Under the pieces are notes generated by a model, which worked only from the letters and a program-made list of their open reading frames with translations, was not told where the DNA came from and made no database searches. From Chloroflexota bacterium (lineage in GTDB: Bacteria > Chloroflexota > Limnocylindria > QHBO01), in NCBI GenBank assembly GCA_029865285.1, contig JAOUHE010000095.1, positions 1 to 6,511 of the forward strand: a stretch of 6,511 nucleotides of DNA, read 5' to 3'. A program made the position numbers and the translations under genes. Below are positions 5,313 through 6,511 of this stretch, piece by piece (positions within the stretch are counted from its first letter, which is position 1; every line of letters begins with the position of its first letter).

Positions 5313-6511
5313 ATGATGGACGGCTACTCGGTGCCAGAGACAGCGTCTGTACTCGGGGTTCCCGAGGGGAAGGTCTGGGAGCTTCTGGCCCGAGGCGTTC
5401 TCTCCGGCGCACCCGAGGGCGACGGCATGCGCGTCTTCCTGAAGGAGAACCCCACGCCGATGTCGTCGCGCGGCGACCGGTTTGCGTCGTCGCCGCCAAA
5501 TGGAAGCGCCTCGGCCGTCGCGGATGCGACTCCCTTCCGTGAACTGCTGACCGAGTTTCGCAACCTCACTGAGCGCTACGGGCAGGCGCTCCTCGCGCTG
5601 GGCGAGGCACGCGGCGAGGTCGCCGGTCTGCGCTCTCGTGTCGATCTCCTCGAAGCGCGCCTCGACCTGCGCCTTCCCGGGCCCGGCATCGTTCCTCCCG
5701 TGGCGTGGGAGCGCCCGGCGCCGCACGATGAGATGGCCAAGCCGGAACGTGAGCCGGAGTCCCCGCAGGATGTTCTCAAGGCATCGGCGCCGGTCGAGGC
5801 GCCCATCAAGCGAGCGACCCCTCGGCGCCGCTCGCGTACCGCTCGCTCCGCGGTCGCAGGCTTCGCTGACGCCCTGGCTCGAGCCCAGGATCCCACGACC
5901 GCAGAGATGCCGAGCGTCGCCGACGTCGCCAATCACCTCGCACCGGAGGAGGCGCCCGGCGTCCAAGAGACTGACGCGATCGCCCCGGCTGACGCCGTGG
6001 GGGTCTCCGCAGAGGACGCGGGCGGTGCATCTGAGGGGTTGGAGCAGATCGCGGACGAGTCCTCCGCGCCCGCGGTCACCGAAGAGTCCGGCGACGCCCC
6101 TGCCGCGCCAGTTTCTCCGTTGTACAGCACCGATGTGATCGAGCCCGACTGGTTCGCCGATGGCGACTTCGCGTGGCTTGACGCGGCCGAGATCGAGGCC
6201 CAGGTGGCCGCGACCTCAAGTTCGTCGAAGCCCGAGCCCGCGCCGCAGGCCTTCGAACCCGAACGCGAACCCGCGCCGCAGGCCTTCGAACCCGAGCCCG
6301 AACCGGCGCCGCAGGCCTTCGAACCCGAACCCGAACCGGCGCCGCAGGCCTTCGAACCCGAGCCCTCCTACTTCGACTCGGACATTGGCCTTCTGCCTGA
6401 TCCGGCGCCGTCCGCATCGGATGTCACTGATTCCCGTGTGGATGCGGTGTCAACGGCCGTCGCATTCGAGCCCGTGTCGGAGCCAGACTTCGCACCGGCG
6501 CCGGAACAGGA
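5313..6511 (+). CDS. Unrecognised protein: N-terminal helix-turn-helix, coiled coil, basic patch and acidic Pro/Ala/Glu-rich tail; cut by right edge
   Basis: The frame opens at ATG 5313 (an ATG at 5316 is equally possible) and stays open for 399 codons to the edge. Residues 4-43 (YSVPETASVLGVPEGKVWEL, a short loop, then MRVFL) look like a winged helix-turn-helix of the excisionase/MerR type, so DNA binding is plausible. After a Ser/Pro linker, residues 75-120 form an amphipathic coiled coil (FRELLTEFRNLTERYGQALL, then RGEVAGLRSRVDLLEARLDL), suggesting an oligomer. Residues 166-178 are strongly basic (KRATPRRRSRTAR). From about 197 on the chain is acidic and rich in Ala, Pro and Glu, probably disordered. 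It is interrupted by an aromatic patch EPDWFADGDFAWLDAAEIEA (277-296) and four 11-residue repeats (310-351). I cannot name a function. A DNA-bound scaffold or regulator is the simplest reading. The true C-terminus is unknown. Confidence 0.85.
   Translation, partial: MMDGYSVPETASVLGVPEGKVWELLARGVLSGAPEGDGMRVFLKENPTPMSSRGDRFASSPPNGSASAVADATPFRELLTEFRNLTERYGQALLALGEARGEVAGLRSRVDLLEARLDLRLPGPGIVPPVAWERPAPHDEMAKPEREPESPQDVLKASAPVEAPIKRATPRRRSRTARSAVAGFADALARAQDPTTAEMPSVADVANHLAPEEAPGVQETDAIAPADAVGVSAEDAGGASEGLEQIADESSAPAVTEESGDAPAAPVSPLYSTDVIEPDWFADGDFAWLDAAEIEAQVAATSSSSKPEPAPQAFEPEREPAPQAFEPEPEPAPQAFEPEPEPAPQAFEPEPSYFDSDIGLLPDPAPSASDVTDSRVDAVSTAVAFEPVSEPDFAPAPEQ
6240..6365 (+). repeat. Four tandem 33-bp in-frame repeats (11-residue APQAFEPEPEP unit)
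   Basis: Units begin at 6240, 6273, 6306 and 6339; the fourth is cut after 27 bases. The first 23 bases of all four units are identical, including third codon positions. Differences are limited to GAA/GAG and CCC/CCG swaps, plus one CGC for CCC that turns a Pro into Arg in unit 1. They encode APQAFEPEREP, APQAFEPEPEP twice, and APQAFEPEP. The identity points to recent slippage or unequal recombination. Confidence 0.95.

Noticed and set aside
5190..5966. Reverse-strand open frame (about 258 codons) across the phosphorylase/HTH divergent gap
   Set aside because: It runs through both promoter boxes and the HTH/coiled-coil coding region, is Arg-rich, and shows no recognisable motif. The plus-strand frame has a clear HTH and coiled coil.
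6240..6365. Tandem repeats as a CRISPR array
   Set aside because: Units are contiguous without unique spacers and stay in frame within a coding sequence.

Overview
The window is GC-rich bacterial chromosome carrying five protein genes, two of them cut by the window edges. I see no RNA gene, insertion sequence, CRISPR array or phage gene. The gene set and promoter style suggest a high-GC bacterium of the Chloroflexota or Actinomycetota type. It includes a LigD-type primase-polymerase, a DUF3417-type alpha-glucan phosphorylase, a coiled-coil M23 hydrolase, and mostly leaderless genes with GTANNNT -10 boxes right before the ATG. A Limnocylindria-like Chloroflexota is my best guess, but it is inference only.

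Layout, left to right. Positions 1-661 (minus strand) hold the first 220 residues of a LigD-like primase-polymerase, cut off by the left edge. Only 23 bp separate its start from the divergent start of a YihY/BrkB inner-membrane protein (685-1575, plus). The two -10 boxes there overlap on one TA step, forming a compact bidirectional promoter. Then comes a 124-bp gap (1576-1699) with a perfect 7-3-7 palindrome, a possible TTGAAC/TAGTAC promoter and a second TAGCAT box. After it lies a secreted coiled-coil M23 peptidase (1700-3019, plus), probably an EnvC/PcsB-like peptidoglycan hydrolase. Its stop codon overlaps by 4 bp the stop codon of a convergent alpha-glucan phosphorylase (3016-5193, minus). 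A 119-bp divergent promoter region follows. From 5313 to the right edge runs an unrecognised protein with an N-terminal helix-turn-helix, a coiled coil, a basic patch and a long acidic Pro/Ala/Glu-rich tail. That tail contains four tandem 33-bp repeats.

The genes do not form one operon; each appears to have its own promoter. Together they cover DNA end repair, envelope work (membrane protein plus peptidoglycan hydrolase), storage glucan breakdown, and a possible DNA-binding or scaffold protein. This looks like ordinary chromosome rather than a mobile island. The least explained items are the HTH/coiled-coil/acidic-tail protein, the overlapping bidirectional promoter and the palindrome upstream of the M23 gene.
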